Assembly: GCA_031376285.1 (NCBI GenBank)
Contig: JANMDN010000013.1
Location: 224,056 to 288,055 of the forward strand
Direction of reading: 5' to 3'
Source of the DNA: JANMDN01 sp031376285
GTDB lineage: Bacteria > Actinomycetota > Thermoleophilia > Miltoncostaeales > Miltoncostaeaceae
Length of the DNA stretch: 64,000 nucleotides
How positions within the stretch are numbered: position 1 is the stretch's first letter; each line of letters starts with the position of its first letter. Both the position numbers and the translations under genes were made by a program. The notes under the pieces are model-generated. The model did not search any database. It saw nothing but the letters and a program-made list of their open reading frames with translations, and was not told the origin of the DNA. Shown here one piece after another: positions 32,047 to 40,934 of the stretch.

Positions 32047-32843
32047 CCGCACAGGCCGAGATTGGGGTCTTCGGTGGATCGGGCTTCTATTCGCTGATCG
32101 ATGGTGGGCAGGAGATCACCATCGACACGCCGTACGGTGCGCCGACCGCTCCTGCCGTGGTTGGCGAGATCGGCGGGCGGCGGGTTGCGTTCATCGCGCG
32201 CCACGGCAGAGCGCACGAGTTCCCACCCCACCGGATCAACTACCGCGCGAACATCTGGGCCATGAAGTCGCTCGGCGTGAGCTGGATCATCGGGCCATGC
32301 GCGGTCGGGAGTCTCCAGCAGCACGTCCGGGTCGGGGACTTCGTCGTCTGCGACCAGTTCGTCGACCGCACGAACGGTCGCCCCGACACGTTCTACGACG
32401 GCCCTGAGACGACCCATGTCAGCTCCGCCGACCCGTACTCGCCGGTCCTCCGCCAGCTACTCGTCGAGGGCTGCACGGCGACGGGTGTGCCGGTGCACGA
32501 CGGAGGAACGATCGTCGTCATCCAGGGGCCGCGCTTCTCCACCCGGGCCGAGAGCCAGTCGTTTGCCCGAGAGGGTTGGGAGGTCATCAACATGACGGCC
32601 TACCCGGAATGCCACCTGGCCCGCGAGGTCGAGATCGCCTACGCGAACGTCGCGCTCGTCACGGACTATGACGCAGGCGTCGAAGGCGATCCAACGGTCG
32701 GGGCCGTCACCACCGGTGACGTCATGGCGGTGCTCGCGCGAAATAACAGCCGGATGAGAGCCGTTCTCGAGCACGTCATCCCGCGCGTCCCAAGCGAACC
32801 CGATCCACACAGCTCGAACGTCCTTGCGGAGTCGCGGCTGTAG
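32043..32843 (+). CDS. mtnP: S-methyl-5'-thioadenosine phosphorylase
   Basis: The 266-residue enzyme has IGVFGGSGFYSL, RHGRAHEFPPHRINYRANIWAM, IQGPRFSTRAESQ and VINMTAYPECHLAREVEIAYANVALVTDYD, the purine phosphorylase motifs of MTA phosphorylase. It splits methylthioadenosine to adenine and methylthioribose-1-phosphate in methionine salvage. The GTG at 32043 overlaps the stop of the preceding gene. It converges on the AlkZ-like gene with 26 bp between stops. Confidence 0.92.
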   Translation: MTAQAEIGVFGGSGFYSLIDGGQEITIDTPYGAPTAPAVVGEIGGRRVAFIARHGRAHEFPPHRINYRANIWAMKSLGVSWIIGPCAVGSLQQHVRVGDFVVCDQFVDRTNGRPDTFYDGPETTHVSSADPYSPVLRQLLVEGCTATGVPVHDGGTIVVIQGPRFSTRAESQSFAREGWEVINMTAYPECHLAREVEIAYANVALVTDYDAGVEGDPTVGAVTTGDVMAVLARNNSRMRAVLEHVIPRVPSEPDPHSSNVLAESRL

Positions 32844-32869
32844 CCATCCTGGTGGCCCGCCGACGGCGA

Positions 32870-34096
32870 TCAGTCGGCGAGAAATGGCGCAAGGTCACCG
32901 CAGTGTCCTACCGCCACGGTGTCGAGATCGAGCCATCGCCTGAGGGAGTCGATCTCCGTGCGCGCCGCGTCACCCACGTTCGCGGTTGCGCACTTCGGCT
33001 CGGCGAACGCGCCGGGAATCTCGAGAATCCTTGCCGCGCGGTTTGCCCGCACGTCGACACGCCCAACGAGGCGGCCGCCGACAAGGAGCGGGAGGACGTA
33101 GTAGCCGTGGATCCGCTTGGTGACCGGCGTGTAGATCTCGAGGCGATACCGAAAGTCAAAGATGCGCTCGGTGCGCGCGCGGTCCCAGACCAGGGAGTCA
33201 AACGGCGACAGAAGAGCTTGGGCGGTGCTGCGCGCCGGCAGGCGAGCGTTCGGATCGAGGTAGGCGCTCTCACGCCAGCCCTCGACGCGGGCCGGAAGGA
33301 GCTTCCCTTCGTCGACCAGCTCGCCGACGCGCTCGCGGGTGTCGTCCACCCGCATGCGGTAGTAGTCCGAGAGGTCTCGAACCGTCGCGACGCCGAGTGC
33401 TGTACTTGCGCGCAGCACCAGGATTCGTTGGGCATCCTCAGCACGAAGGGGAACCAATGAACGCGTGCTTGGTCCTATGACCCGCTCGGAAAGGTCGTAC
33501 TGGCGCGTGAAGCTCTTGCGCGCGGCGACGGTCACATCGCCGGTAGAGAAGAGGTACTCGAGCGCGAGCTTCCCGTCGGACCAACCCCACCACGGGCCCG
33601 CCCCCCTGCCGGGGTCGGAGAGTTCACCTGCCGCGAGCGGTCCTCGGTCGCGGATCTCGTTGAGCACCGCCTGGACGTAGCCCGGTCGCTCACGATGAAG
33701 TCGCGCGACGCGCCCCTCGACTGACGGCTCGTCCGCGACCTGCAGGGCCCGCGCTCGGTAGCGATCCATCCGCCAACGCATCGCGGGCCAAAGGTCGATG
33801 GGAAGGAATGACGCCTGGTGGCCCCAGTACTCAAAGACCGATCGTCGGCGCGCTGCGGCCTCATCGAAGTCGCCTCGCGGGTAGGGGCCGATGCGGGAGA
33901 AGATTGGCAGGTAGTGCGACCTCGCAACGGCATTGACCGAATCGATTTGAATGGCGCCGAGGCGGTCGATCAGCGCATCGATGCGCCTCGGGCCGGGAGG
34001 CCCCGACCGGCTCGCCCCGTCAAATCCTTGCGCGGCAACGGCGATACGGCGGCCCTCTGCAGCGGAAAGCTCGACCGAGTTCGTGGCGCCAGACAC
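32870..34096 (-). CDS. AlkZ/YcaQ-family DNA glycosylase
   Basis: The 408-residue protein is a tandem winged-helix (HTH_42) protein with the catalytic QxD motif at Gln50-Asp52 (LGAIQIDSVNAVARSHY). In E. coli YcaQ and Streptomyces AlkZ such proteins unhook interstrand crosslinks and remove alkylated bases. Other typical parts are YWGHQASFLP and SPFDSLVWDRART. The GTG at 34096 was chosen because TATACT ends 6 nt upstream, giving a leaderless message. The promoter also carries a LexA-like box, which fits a DNA-repair role. Confidence 0.85.
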   Translation of the reverse strand: MSGATNSVELSAAEGRRIAVAAQGFDGASRSGPPGPRRIDALIDRLGAIQIDSVNAVARSHYLPIFSRIGPYPRGDFDEAAARRRSVFEYWGHQASFLPIDLWPAMRWRMDRYRARALQVADEPSVEGRVARLHRERPGYVQAVLNEIRDRGPLAAGELSDPGRGAGPWWGWSDGKLALEYLFSTGDVTVAARKSFTRQYDLSERVIGPSTRSLVPLRAEDAQRILVLRASTALGVATVRDLSDYYRMRVDDTRERVGELVDEGKLLPARVEGWRESAYLDPNARLPARSTAQALLSPFDSLVWDRARTERIFDFRYRLEIYTPVTKRIHGYYVLPLLVGGRLVGRVDVRANRAARILEIPGAFAEPKCATANVGDAARTEIDSLRRWLDLDTVAVGHCGDLAPFLAD

Positions 34097-34102
34097 CGGC
34101 GG

Positions 34103-34122
34103 AGTATACAAACACACGTTCG
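34103..34122 (-). promoter_or_regulatory. SOS (LexA-like) box and leaderless promoter of the AlkZ-like gene
   Basis: CAAACACACGTTCG (34109-34122) differs by one base from the CGAAC-N4-GTTCG consensus of actinobacterial LexA. It abuts a -10 box, TATACT on the minus strand (34108-34103), which lies 6 nt before the GTG. LexA bound here would block the polymerase. Confidence 0.6.
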
Positions 34123-34220
34123 TGCCATGGCGCGGCGCGGCGTCTCGCGGCGGCTGCCCCGCGAGGCGGGCGGACGTCCTTCATGAACGGGCGCGAGTTC
34201 CCTCCCGCCGAGCGGCCTGG

Positions 34221-34340
34221 TAATAATCCCGCAGTCCGACCCGCTTCTCGCGGGCTCGGTACCGGCGTGCCTGAAGCGAGGGCCACTTCCTCGGCCAACG
34301 CGCTGGTCTCTTTCGACCACCACATACGGAGGGAAACTAC
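34221..34340 (+). promoter_or_regulatory. hppA promoter and 5' leader
   Basis: TAATAAT at 34221-34227 is the best -10 box in the 244-bp gap before hppA and would give a leader of about 108 nt. The leader contains a modest hairpin (CGCTTC with GAAGCG) and ends in GGAGGG, a strong ribosome site 9 nt before the GTG. No known riboswitch was recognised. Confidence 0.4.
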
Positions 34341-36443
34341 GTGTCCGAGTTTTTGGCGGACAACACCGTATGGCTGGCGCTCGTCTGCGGCCTGATCGCA
34401 GTCGCCTATGGCATTGGTCTCACGGTCTACCTGCTGAAGCAACCCGCCGGAAACGCGCGGATGCAGGAGATCGCCGGAGCCATCCAAGAGGGCGCCAAGG
34501 CATACCTGAACCGGCAGTACACAATCATCGCCGGTGTCGCTGTTGTCCTTTTTCTGCTTATTGGTCTCCTCGGGTCGGCTGTTGACTCGAGCCTGCTTGG
34601 CTGGAAGGCCGCAATCGGGTTCCTGATTGGTGCCGGCGCGTCGGCTGCGACTGGGTTCATCGGGATGAACGTCTCGGTTCGCGCCAACGTTCGTACCGCC
34701 GAGGCTGGTCGCAAAGGCCTTAAGGAAGCCCTCGGGATCGCCTTCAAGGGCGGTTCGGTGACCGGCCTGCTCGTCGTCGGCTTTGGCCTTCTGTCGGTTG
34801 CCGGCTACTTCGCGATCCTCGGTGGCGACGTCGAAGACGTCCAGCCGCTCATCGGGCTCGCGTTCGGTGGCTCGCTCATCTCGGTCTTTGCTCGTCTTGG
34901 CGGAGGCATCTTCACCAAGGGCGCTGACGTCGGCGCCGACCTCGTCGGCAAGGTCGAGGCCGGAATCCCCGAGGATGACCCGCGCAACCCCGCCGTGATC
35001 GCCGACAACGTCGGCGACAACGTCGGCGACTGCGCCGGTATGGCAGCCGACCTCTTCGAGACCTACGCGGTCACGACGGTCGCCGTGATGTTCCTCGGCT
35101 CGCTCTTCTTTGCTGCCGGTCAGGACGCCAAGAACGCGGTGCTTCTGCCCCTCGCGCTTGGGGCGGTCTCGATCGTCACCTCCATCATCGGTACCTGGTT
35201 CGTGCGCGTCGGCAAGAGCAAGAACGTCACGATGGCGCTCTACTCGGGCCTCGGCGTCGCGGCCGTCCTATCGGCCGTCGGCTTCATTCCCGTTGTGAAG
35301 GGACTGATGGACGGTGTCGTTGCGGAGAAGCTCACCGGCACGACATGGACCGACTACTACTGGTCGGCGCTCGTCGGTCTCGGCGTGACGCTGCTCCTGG
35401 TCGCGATCACCGAGTACTTCACGGGCACGGCATGGCGGCCCGTCAAATCGATCGCGAAGGCATCTGAGACGGGCCACGCGACGAACATCATCGCTGGCCT
35501 CGCCGTCAGCCTGAAAGCAACGGCCGCTCCGGTCGTCGTGATCGGTGGCGGTATCGCTCTTGCCTACCAGCTCGCCGGTGTCTACGGCATCGGTGTTGCC
35601 GTGATGGCGATGCTCTCGCTCACCGGTGTGGTCGTCGCGCTCGACGCGTTCGGGCCGATCACCGACAACGCCGGTGGTATTGCTGAAATGGCGGACATGC
35701 CGGCTGAGGTTCGCGCGATCACCGATCCGCTCGACGCGGTCGGGAACACCACGAAAGCGGTGACCAAGGGGTACGCGATCGGCTCGGCCGCGCTTGCCGC
35801 GGTGGTGCTCTTTGTGTCCTACATCGAGGAGCTGAAGGACGCAATCGGCGGAGAAGCCGCGTTTGCGGCGAACTACAGCTTCGAGCTTCAGAACCCGTTC
35901 GTCGTGATCGGGCTGCTCATCGGCGGCATGATGCCGTTCGTCTTCGGCGCCTTCTCGATGGAGGCCGTTGGTAAGGCCGGCGGGCAGGTCGTGGAGGATG
36001 TCCGCCAGCAGTTCCGGGAGAAGCCCGGAATCATGCTTGGCACGGAGCGTCCGGACTACGCGCGCTGTGTCCGCATCGTGACCAAGACCGCCCAGCGGGA
36101 GATGTTGATCCCTGGTCTCATCCCGATCGTCGTCCCGATCGTCGTGGCGTTCATGTTCGGTAAGAACAACGGCGCCGAGATGCTCGGTGGTCTGCTCCTT
36201 GGTGTCATCGTGACGGGACTCTTCGTCGCGATCTCCATGACCTCCGGTGGAGGCGCGTGGGACAACGCCAAGAAGTTGATCGAAGATGGGCACTACGGCG
36301 GTAAGGGATCCGAGGCCCACAAGGCCGCGGTGACCGGCGACACCGTTGGTGACCCGTACAAGGACACCGCAGGACCGGCCATCAACCCGATGATCAAGAT
36401 CGCGAACATTGTCGCGCTCTTGATCATTCCGTTCTTGGTCTAG
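34341..36443 (+). CDS. hppA: Membrane-bound proton-pumping pyrophosphatase, K+-independent type
   Basis: The 700-residue protein has about 16 membrane helices and the pyrophosphate-binding motifs GGGIFTKGADVGADLVGKVEAGIPEDDPRNPA (about 191-221), DNVGDNVGDCAGMAADLFETYAV and the C-terminal DTVGDPYKDTAGPAINPM. It hydrolyses pyrophosphate and pumps protons outward. Lys472 in GNTTKAVTKGYAIGSAAL marks the K+-independent class, where K+-dependent enzymes have Ala. A GC-rich hairpin follows the stop. Full length and no defects. Confidence 0.96.
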   Translation: MSEFLADNTVWLALVCGLIAVAYGIGLTVYLLKQPAGNARMQEIAGAIQEGAKAYLNRQYTIIAGVAVVLFLLIGLLGSAVDSSLLGWKAAIGFLIGAGASAATGFIGMNVSVRANVRTAEAGRKGLKEALGIAFKGGSVTGLLVVGFGLLSVAGYFAILGGDVEDVQPLIGLAFGGSLISVFARLGGGIFTKGADVGADLVGKVEAGIPEDDPRNPAVIADNVGDNVGDCAGMAADLFETYAVTTVAVMFLGSLFFAAGQDAKNAVLLPLALGAVSIVTSIIGTWFVRVGKSKNVTMALYSGLGVAAVLSAVGFIPVVKGLMDGVVAEKLTGTTWTDYYWSALVGLGVTLLLVAITEYFTGTAWRPVKSIAKASETGHATNIIAGLAVSLKATAAPVVVIGGGIALAYQLAGVYGIGVAVMAMLSLTGVVVALDAFGPITDNAGGIAEMADMPAEVRAITDPLDAVGNTTKAVTKGYAIGSAALAAVVLFVSYIEELKDAIGGEAAFAANYSFELQNPFVVIGLLIGGMMPFVFGAFSMEAVGKAGGQVVEDVRQQFREKPGIMLGTERPDYARCVRIVTKTAQREMLIPGLIPIVVPIVVAFMFGKNNGAEMLGGLLLGVIVTGLFVAISMTSGGGAWDNAKKLIEDGHYGGKGSEAHKAAVTGDTVGDPYKDTAGPAINPMIKIANIVALLIIPFLV

Positions 36444-36454
36444 CCACCGAGGAT

Positions 36455-36494
36455 CCTCGAGGAGGTGCGGCATGCTCCGTCGCCCTCCTCGAGG
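36455..36494. terminator. Hairpin after hppA
   Basis: CCTCGAGGAGG (36455-36465) and CCTCCTCGAGG (36484-36494) form a perfect 11-bp stem with an 18-nt loop, 11 bp after the hppA stop. No T-run follows, so it is terminator-like rather than a classic intrinsic terminator. Confidence 0.6.
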
Positions 36495-36545
36495 TATCCG
36501 GGTTCCCTCCTCTTGGACTCCCGAGCGCTCCACCGGCATTTGACG

Positions 36546-36734
36546 ATGGCCCTTTCCGGGGTCCTCGTGCTCGTCGGCGTTGCCTTGGTGATCGTCGGCG
36601 TGCTCAGGGGCGCGCCGGTGAAGGTCGTGCTCGGTGTCGTCGTCGTGTCCGGCGCCATCGCCCGGCTCAGCATCGAGCGCCGCCGGCAGTCGCCATCTGA
36701 CGAAACGAGCGCAGGGCCTCCCGAATCGGACTAG
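36546..36734 (+). CDS. Small two-helix membrane protein
   Basis: From ATG 36546 the 62-residue product has two hydrophobic helices (ALSGVLVLVGVALVIVGVL and VVLGVVVVSGAIARL) and a charged tail. The type is common and of unknown function. An upstream in-frame ATG would begin inside the hairpin region and is less likely. Confidence 0.55.
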   Translation: MALSGVLVLVGVALVIVGVLRGAPVKVVLGVVVVSGAIARLSIERRRQSPSDETSAGPPESD

Positions 36735-36769
36735 TCTCCCTCGCCTGAAAAGAGCGGGAAGGGAGCCGG

Positions 36770-37186
36770 GTGTTCGTCGTGATCGTCGGATGCGGCCGCG
36801 TTGGAAGCGCCGTCGCAAAGCAGCTGATCGACCAGGGCCATGACGTCAACGTCGTCGACGAGAACACCGAGGCGTTCGTCCGGCTGGGTGACGACTTTCC
36901 CGGCCAGTTCGTTCACGGGCAGGCGCTTGAGCTGTCGGTGCTCCTGGCGGCTGGCGTCGACCGGGCGGATGCGTTCGTGGCGGCGACCAACGGCGACAAC
37001 ACCAACATCGTGATCGCCCAGATCGCGAAGGAGCGCTTTGGCATCGAGTGCGTCGTCGTGCGCGTGCTCGACCCCAATCGTGCGCGCTTCTACGCCGAGC
37101 GTGGGTTGACGACAATCTGTCCGACCCAAACGGCGATTGGGATGATCACCGACGCGGTTGGCGCGCACGCCCCGGAGGAGCGCTGA
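36770..37186 (+). CDS. TrkA-N (RCK) NAD-binding protein
   Basis: The 138-residue protein is a single Rossmann RCK domain: VVIVGCGRVGSAVAKQL, the acidic VVDENTEAF end of strand 2, and AAGVDRADAFVAATNGDNTN. Such domains gate K+ uptake systems in response to NAD(H) or ATP. It lacks the C-terminal RCK domain that the following gene has, and the two overlap by 1 bp, so they probably form a heteromeric regulator. No TrkH/G channel gene is visible. Confidence 0.88.
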   Translation: MFVVIVGCGRVGSAVAKQLIDQGHDVNVVDENTEAFVRLGDDFPGQFVHGQALELSVLLAAGVDRADAFVAATNGDNTNIVIAQIAKERFGIECVVVRVLDPNRARFYAERGLTTICPTQTAIGMITDAVGAHAPEER

Positions 37187-37854
37187 TGTACGTCATCATC
37201 GTCGGAGGGGGAAAGGTCGGCGCCAACGTCGGGCGGGCACTCACCCGGCTTGGGCATGAGGTGACGATCCTCGAGGTCCGACGCAACCAATACGTGCGCC
37301 TGGAGTCCGAGTTCGAGCAGATGGTCCACTACGGAGACGGCACCGAGATCTTCGTGCTCGAAGAGGCCGGGATCGCTCGCGCGGATGCCTGTATCGCGGT
37401 GACTGGCGATGACGAGGACAACATCATCATCTGCCAGGTCGCGAGGGAAAAGTTCGGTGTCCAGCATGTCGTGGCTCGCGTCAACGATCCCCGAAACCAG
37501 GAGCATTTCGATCTGCTGAACATCGCTCCGACGGTCTGCTCGACGACGGCGATCCTCTCGCTGATCGAGCATGAGGTTCCTCAACACAGCATGGTGCACC
37601 TCCTGTCGCTTCAACGCGAGAACATCGAGATCGTCGAACTCCAGCTTGACACCGAGTCCCCGGCGGTCGGCCGGAGCGTCAGTGATCTCGAGCTGCCCGA
37701 GGGCAGCCTCATCGTGACGGTTCTCCGCGACCGGACGGCGACGATCGCAAGTCCTGAACTGGTGCTGGCAGCCGGCGATCAGGTCATCGCCATCGTCAAG
37801 CCGGATCAAGCCGACGAGCTGGCCGAGCTGATCCTCGCGCCCTCGGCTGGCTGA
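37186..37854 (+). CDS. TrkA potassium-uptake regulatory protein
   Basis: The 222-residue protein has an N-terminal NAD-binding domain (VIIVGGGKVGANVGRALTRLG, then EEAGIARADACIAVTGDDEDN) and a C-terminal TrkA-C domain (VELQLDTESPAVGRSVSDLELPEGSLIVTVLRD). It follows the shorter TrkA-N gene directly. Together they would regulate potassium flux through a channel encoded elsewhere. The 156-bp gap downstream shows only a GGAGG ribosome site for the next gene. Confidence 0.9.
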   Translation: MYVIIVGGGKVGANVGRALTRLGHEVTILEVRRNQYVRLESEFEQMVHYGDGTEIFVLEEAGIARADACIAVTGDDEDNIIICQVAREKFGVQHVVARVNDPRNQEHFDLLNIAPTVCSTTAILSLIEHEVPQHSMVHLLSLQRENIEIVELQLDTESPAVGRSVSDLELPEGSLIVTVLRDRTATIASPELVLAAGDQVIAIVKPDQADELAELILAPSAG

Positions 37855-38010
37855 GCCAGCGGGCGTCCTGCCGTCCGGGGCCCTCCGTAGGGTGCAAATG
37901 CGCGGTTTTGGGGGGGTCCGGATGCCCGTATCACCGACCCCTGCCGGGCACGCGGCCCCACCGAGCGCTGGTGGGCAGCGCGGGGTAGTCGAAACAGTGG
38001 AGGTCGCCCC

Positions 38011-39873
38011 GTGAGGAACGGGAATCGCTTTGAGCGTGCTCGCAGGGACGCGCTGATCGCCAGCTCGGTCGTCGGTGTGGCCGCAGTGGGCCTCGTCGGC
38101 ACCGCCCTCGCAGACCAGCCCGCCCTCCCGACGTCGTGCAAGAATCCGACGATCTCGGGTCGCGTGTATGTCGACACCAACGCGAACGGACTGTTCGACA
38201 CCGGCGAGGCGCCCATCGGGTCGAGCGCGCTGGAGCTTCGAAACGCCGCCGGAAGCGTGGTCGGCACGACGGTCAGCGCCCCCGACGGGACGTACGCGTT
38301 CGTGACCGACGAGACCAAGCCCAGTCAGACCGGCCCGAATGCCGCGAGCACGAACTTCGGTGGCGGGTTCGCGTTCCGTTTCGGCCGTGGCAACCCGGTG
38401 ACCGGAACCATCCCTCAGTTCGACGTGAACCCCGGATGCCTCACAAAGGTCGACATCATCCGTAGCGGGTCGATCACCAATCAGGTCTCGACTGAGAACC
38501 TGACCTCCGCGGCGCGCACGCTGACCGCGAAGGTCACCGGGCGGGTGCTGAGCATCTCCGGCCCGGGCCTTGCGAGCGGCGCGCTTCCTGCCGCGCCCGA
38601 GTGGTCCGGCTCCGCTGAGCTGGCGGCAAGCGACGGCACGACGGGCTCTGGCCCGGACTTCAAGAACTTCGGCGACCAGACCGCCGTCATCGCCGAGGCC
38701 GTCGCGTCGACGACGAGCGCAACCGATCTGGTGGCCTACACCGGCTCCGGACAGGTGACGTTTAGCGCAGAGGTCGACAGCGCAAGCCAGATCACCGGCG
38801 GCCCCGATCACGACGACATTGTCCGCACCGGAGCGAACGCCCTGGTCCGGGTCGTCTACACCTACATTCCACCGCTCTCCCCGGGGCAGTACACCGTCGT
38901 GCAGAAGGTCCAGCCGAACGGCTACCTCGACGCGCGCGACACGGCCGGCAACGTCACTCCGATTCCCGGAAGTGACAAGACTGATGTGATTCCGGTCACG
39001 CTTGCGGCGGGTGGAACCAGCCCGAGCAACAACTTCGGCGAGACGCAGTTCCTCGACCTGAAGATCACCAAGGACGACGGGCTCACCCAGGTCGTCGCGG
39101 GGCGGACCACGACGTACAAGATCGTCGCCACAAACCTGGGCCCGACCGACGCGAAGGGCGCCCGCGTCACGGACATGCTCCCCGCGCAGATCGTCGCCGG
39201 GGCGACGAAGTGGACCTGCGTGGCGTCGACCGGCGCCAAGTGCCCCGCCTCGGGCGTCGGCAACATCGACGTGCTGGTCGACATTCCGGTGAACGGAAAC
39301 GTCACCTTCAGCCTCGTCGCCAAGATCGCCGACGGCGTGAGCGGTCCGTTCACGAACCCGGCGAGCGTGACGCCGCCGACCGGAGCGGTCGACCCCACAC
39401 CGGAGAACAACAACGCGGCCGACACCGACACGGTTCTCACCGCCACCATTGCGGGGGGGCCTGACGGTACTGCCAAGCTCAGGATCGCGAAGACGGCGCC
39501 CCAGCGGGCCGTTGCCGGGCAGGTGATCCGGTACAAGATCCGTGTGCGCAACACCGGAGTTGGTGTCGCCCGTTCGGTAACACTTCGCGACCCGCTGCCC
39601 CCGGGCCTGACGCTTGTGAGCCGTCAGCAGCTCTCGGTGAACCGGAGCCCGAAGGCGCGTCAGAAGGAGGGAGTCGTGAGCCTCCCGCTCGGCGACATCG
39701 AAGGGGGCTCGTTCCGCGATGTCGTGATCGATGCGCGGATCGCCCGGAATCGGACGGGATCGATTCGAAACGTCGCCTGCGCGGACGGGATCAATGCGTC
39801 GCGGGTCTGCGACCCCGCTGACACGATCATCCGAGCGACTCCGAAGCCGATCACGCCGGCTGTCACCGGGTAG
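38011..39873 (+). CDS. Secreted surface protein with SdrD-B-like and DUF11 domains
   Basis: The 620-residue protein has a signal segment (ALIASSVVGVAAVGLVGTALA, about 14-34). An SdrD-B-like unit follows (ISGRVYVDTNANGLFDTGEAPIG). A second cell-adhesion-like region ends in YTVVQKVQPNGYLDARDTAGN. Two DUF11 repeats complete it (about 351-475 beginning DLKITKDDGLTQVVAGRTTTYKI, and about 486-600 beginning LRIAKTAPQRAVAGQVIRYKI). Such proteins form extended extracellular fibres. No sortase motif or C-terminal membrane helix is seen, so it may be released. GTG 38011 has a GGAGG site upstream. Confidence 0.82.
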   Translation: MRNGNRFERARRDALIASSVVGVAAVGLVGTALADQPALPTSCKNPTISGRVYVDTNANGLFDTGEAPIGSSALELRNAAGSVVGTTVSAPDGTYAFVTDETKPSQTGPNAASTNFGGGFAFRFGRGNPVTGTIPQFDVNPGCLTKVDIIRSGSITNQVSTENLTSAARTLTAKVTGRVLSISGPGLASGALPAAPEWSGSAELAASDGTTGSGPDFKNFGDQTAVIAEAVASTTSATDLVAYTGSGQVTFSAEVDSASQITGGPDHDDIVRTGANALVRVVYTYIPPLSPGQYTVVQKVQPNGYLDARDTAGNVTPIPGSDKTDVIPVTLAAGGTSPSNNFGETQFLDLKITKDDGLTQVVAGRTTTYKIVATNLGPTDAKGARVTDMLPAQIVAGATKWTCVASTGAKCPASGVGNIDVLVDIPVNGNVTFSLVAKIADGVSGPFTNPASVTPPTGAVDPTPENNNAADTDTVLTATIAGGPDGTAKLRIAKTAPQRAVAGQVIRYKIRVRNTGVGVARSVTLRDPLPPGLTLVSRQQLSVNRSPKARQKEGVVSLPLGDIEGGSFRDVVIDARIARNRTGSIRNVACADGINASRVCDPADTIIRATPKPITPAVTG

Positions 39874-39875
39874 TA

Positions 39876-39924
39876 CCTGGCACGGTTGGGTCGCCCAGCG
39901 AACGGGCGACCCAACCGTGCCAGG
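39876..39924. terminator. Perfect 21-bp stem-loop after the surface protein gene
   Basis: The left arm (39876-39896, starting CCTGGCACGGTTGGG) and right arm (39904-39924) are exact complements with a 7-nt loop. It begins only 2 bp after the stop at 39873, so it may end transcription. Its CCTGGCAC ends match the units of the element at 30021-30275, so it may instead be a repeat-family hairpin. Confidence 0.65.
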
Positions 39925-40050
39925 CGTGTCGACGGGCGGTGTGCGAAGCAGCCGGCCGGCCGCGTATCCTGGACTGGGTCCATCGGACTGGCCGCGCCGT
40001 TTCGGCGAGGCACCCGCTGGTCAAATCGAAGGTAGTCGGGAGACGCATTG

Positions 40051-40536
40051 ATGACAGAGACCACGGCCGACTCGTCTAAGCCCGCGTCCAACACGCTTCC
40101 GCGCCATCCCCATGCCGAGCGGCCGCGCAAGGACGAGACGCCGCTGCGCTCCGGTGGGGCGGACCTGCAAAACGGCTGGTTGGCGCGCCACGGAACGCTC
40201 ACCCTGACCGCGACCAGGTTGGTGTTCGTTCCCACTGTCCTCGACACCTTCCTTCGCGCAAAGCGCCGAGAAATCGATCTCGATCGAATCGTTGAGATCG
40301 AGCGCGAGCCGCGCGACGTCGAGGGTTCGAACCCAGGCATGCGGCGGCCGCGCGTGATCGTCGTCGATCACGAGTGCCGCTACCAGTTCATCGTCGGTGA
40401 CCTCGACAACTGGATCGACATGCTCCAGATCGTGATCGACCGGCGACGTTCGGCCGCGGGCCGAGAGCCGGTCGCTGTGCATCGCGATGGCTACACGAAC
40501 GTGCTCATCGCGGAGGGAATCTCGCCCAACCCGTGA
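40051..40536 (+). CDS. GRAM/PH-like domain protein
   Basis: The 161-residue protein contains a core NGWLARHGTLTLTATRLVFVPT followed by REIDLDRIVEIEREP, typical of bacterial PH/GRAM-like domains that bind lipids or proteins. It has no membrane segment. A promoter TATCCT lies at 39965-39970, and a GGGAGA ribosome site precedes the ATG at 40051. It overlaps the Rrf2 gene by 4 bp. Confidence 0.65.
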   Translation: MTETTADSSKPASNTLPRHPHAERPRKDETPLRSGGADLQNGWLARHGTLTLTATRLVFVPTVLDTFLRAKRREIDLDRIVEIEREPRDVEGSNPGMRRPRVIVVDHECRYQFIVGDLDNWIDMLQIVIDRRRSAAGREPVAVHRDGYTNVLIAEGISPNP

Positions 40537-40919
40537 TCTCGGTCAGCGAGAAGAGCCGCATCGCAGTGGAAGCGCTGATGGAGCTCGGTGGGCGAAACTC
40601 CGGGGAGCCCGTGCCGATCCTTGAGATTGCCGAGCGGCGCGCGGTCGCGGTGCACGTCCTCGAACAGATCTTCTCGTCACTGCGCCGGGCGGGCATCCTG
40701 CAGAGTCAGCGCGGCGTTCGCGGTGGCTACAGCTTGCGACGTCCGGCGACCACGTTGACCGTGTTCGAGGTTGTGGTGGCCGTCGACGGCCCCCTCGACA
40801 CGTCGGTAGTAGGGATCTGGGGAGAGGCCCGCGACGCCCTCGCGGCGGTGCTCGCCGGCCAGACGATTGCGTCGCTCCTTGACCGGGAGCGCCAGTCCGC
40901 TCCGATGTTTCACATCTGA
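40533..40919 (+). CDS. Rrf2-family transcriptional regulator (CymR-like)
   Basis: The 128-residue protein has the Rrf2 winged helix (SVSEKSRIAVEALMELGG, ILEIAERRAVAVHVLEQIFSSLRRAGILQSQRGVRGGYSL). It has no cysteines, so it is not an iron-sulfur sensor like IscR and resembles the cysteine regulator CymR instead. The nearby cysK and cysE genes fit control of cysteine synthesis. The GTG start overlaps the preceding stop. Confidence 0.85.
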   Translation: MISVSEKSRIAVEALMELGGRNSGEPVPILEIAERRAVAVHVLEQIFSSLRRAGILQSQRGVRGGYSLRRPATTLTVFEVVVAVDGPLDTSVVGIWGEARDALAAVLAGQTIASLLDRERQSAPMFHI

Positions 40920-40934
40920 CACCTGAGGCCGGCG

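Noticed and set aside
34228..34340. Riboswitch in the hppA leader
   Set aside because: Only one short hairpin and a ribosome site are visible, with no known aptamer core.
35268..36818. A 516-codon minus-strand frame opposite hppA
   Set aside because: Strong hppA motifs lie on the plus strand; the product is Arg/His/Asp-rich with no recognisable fold.
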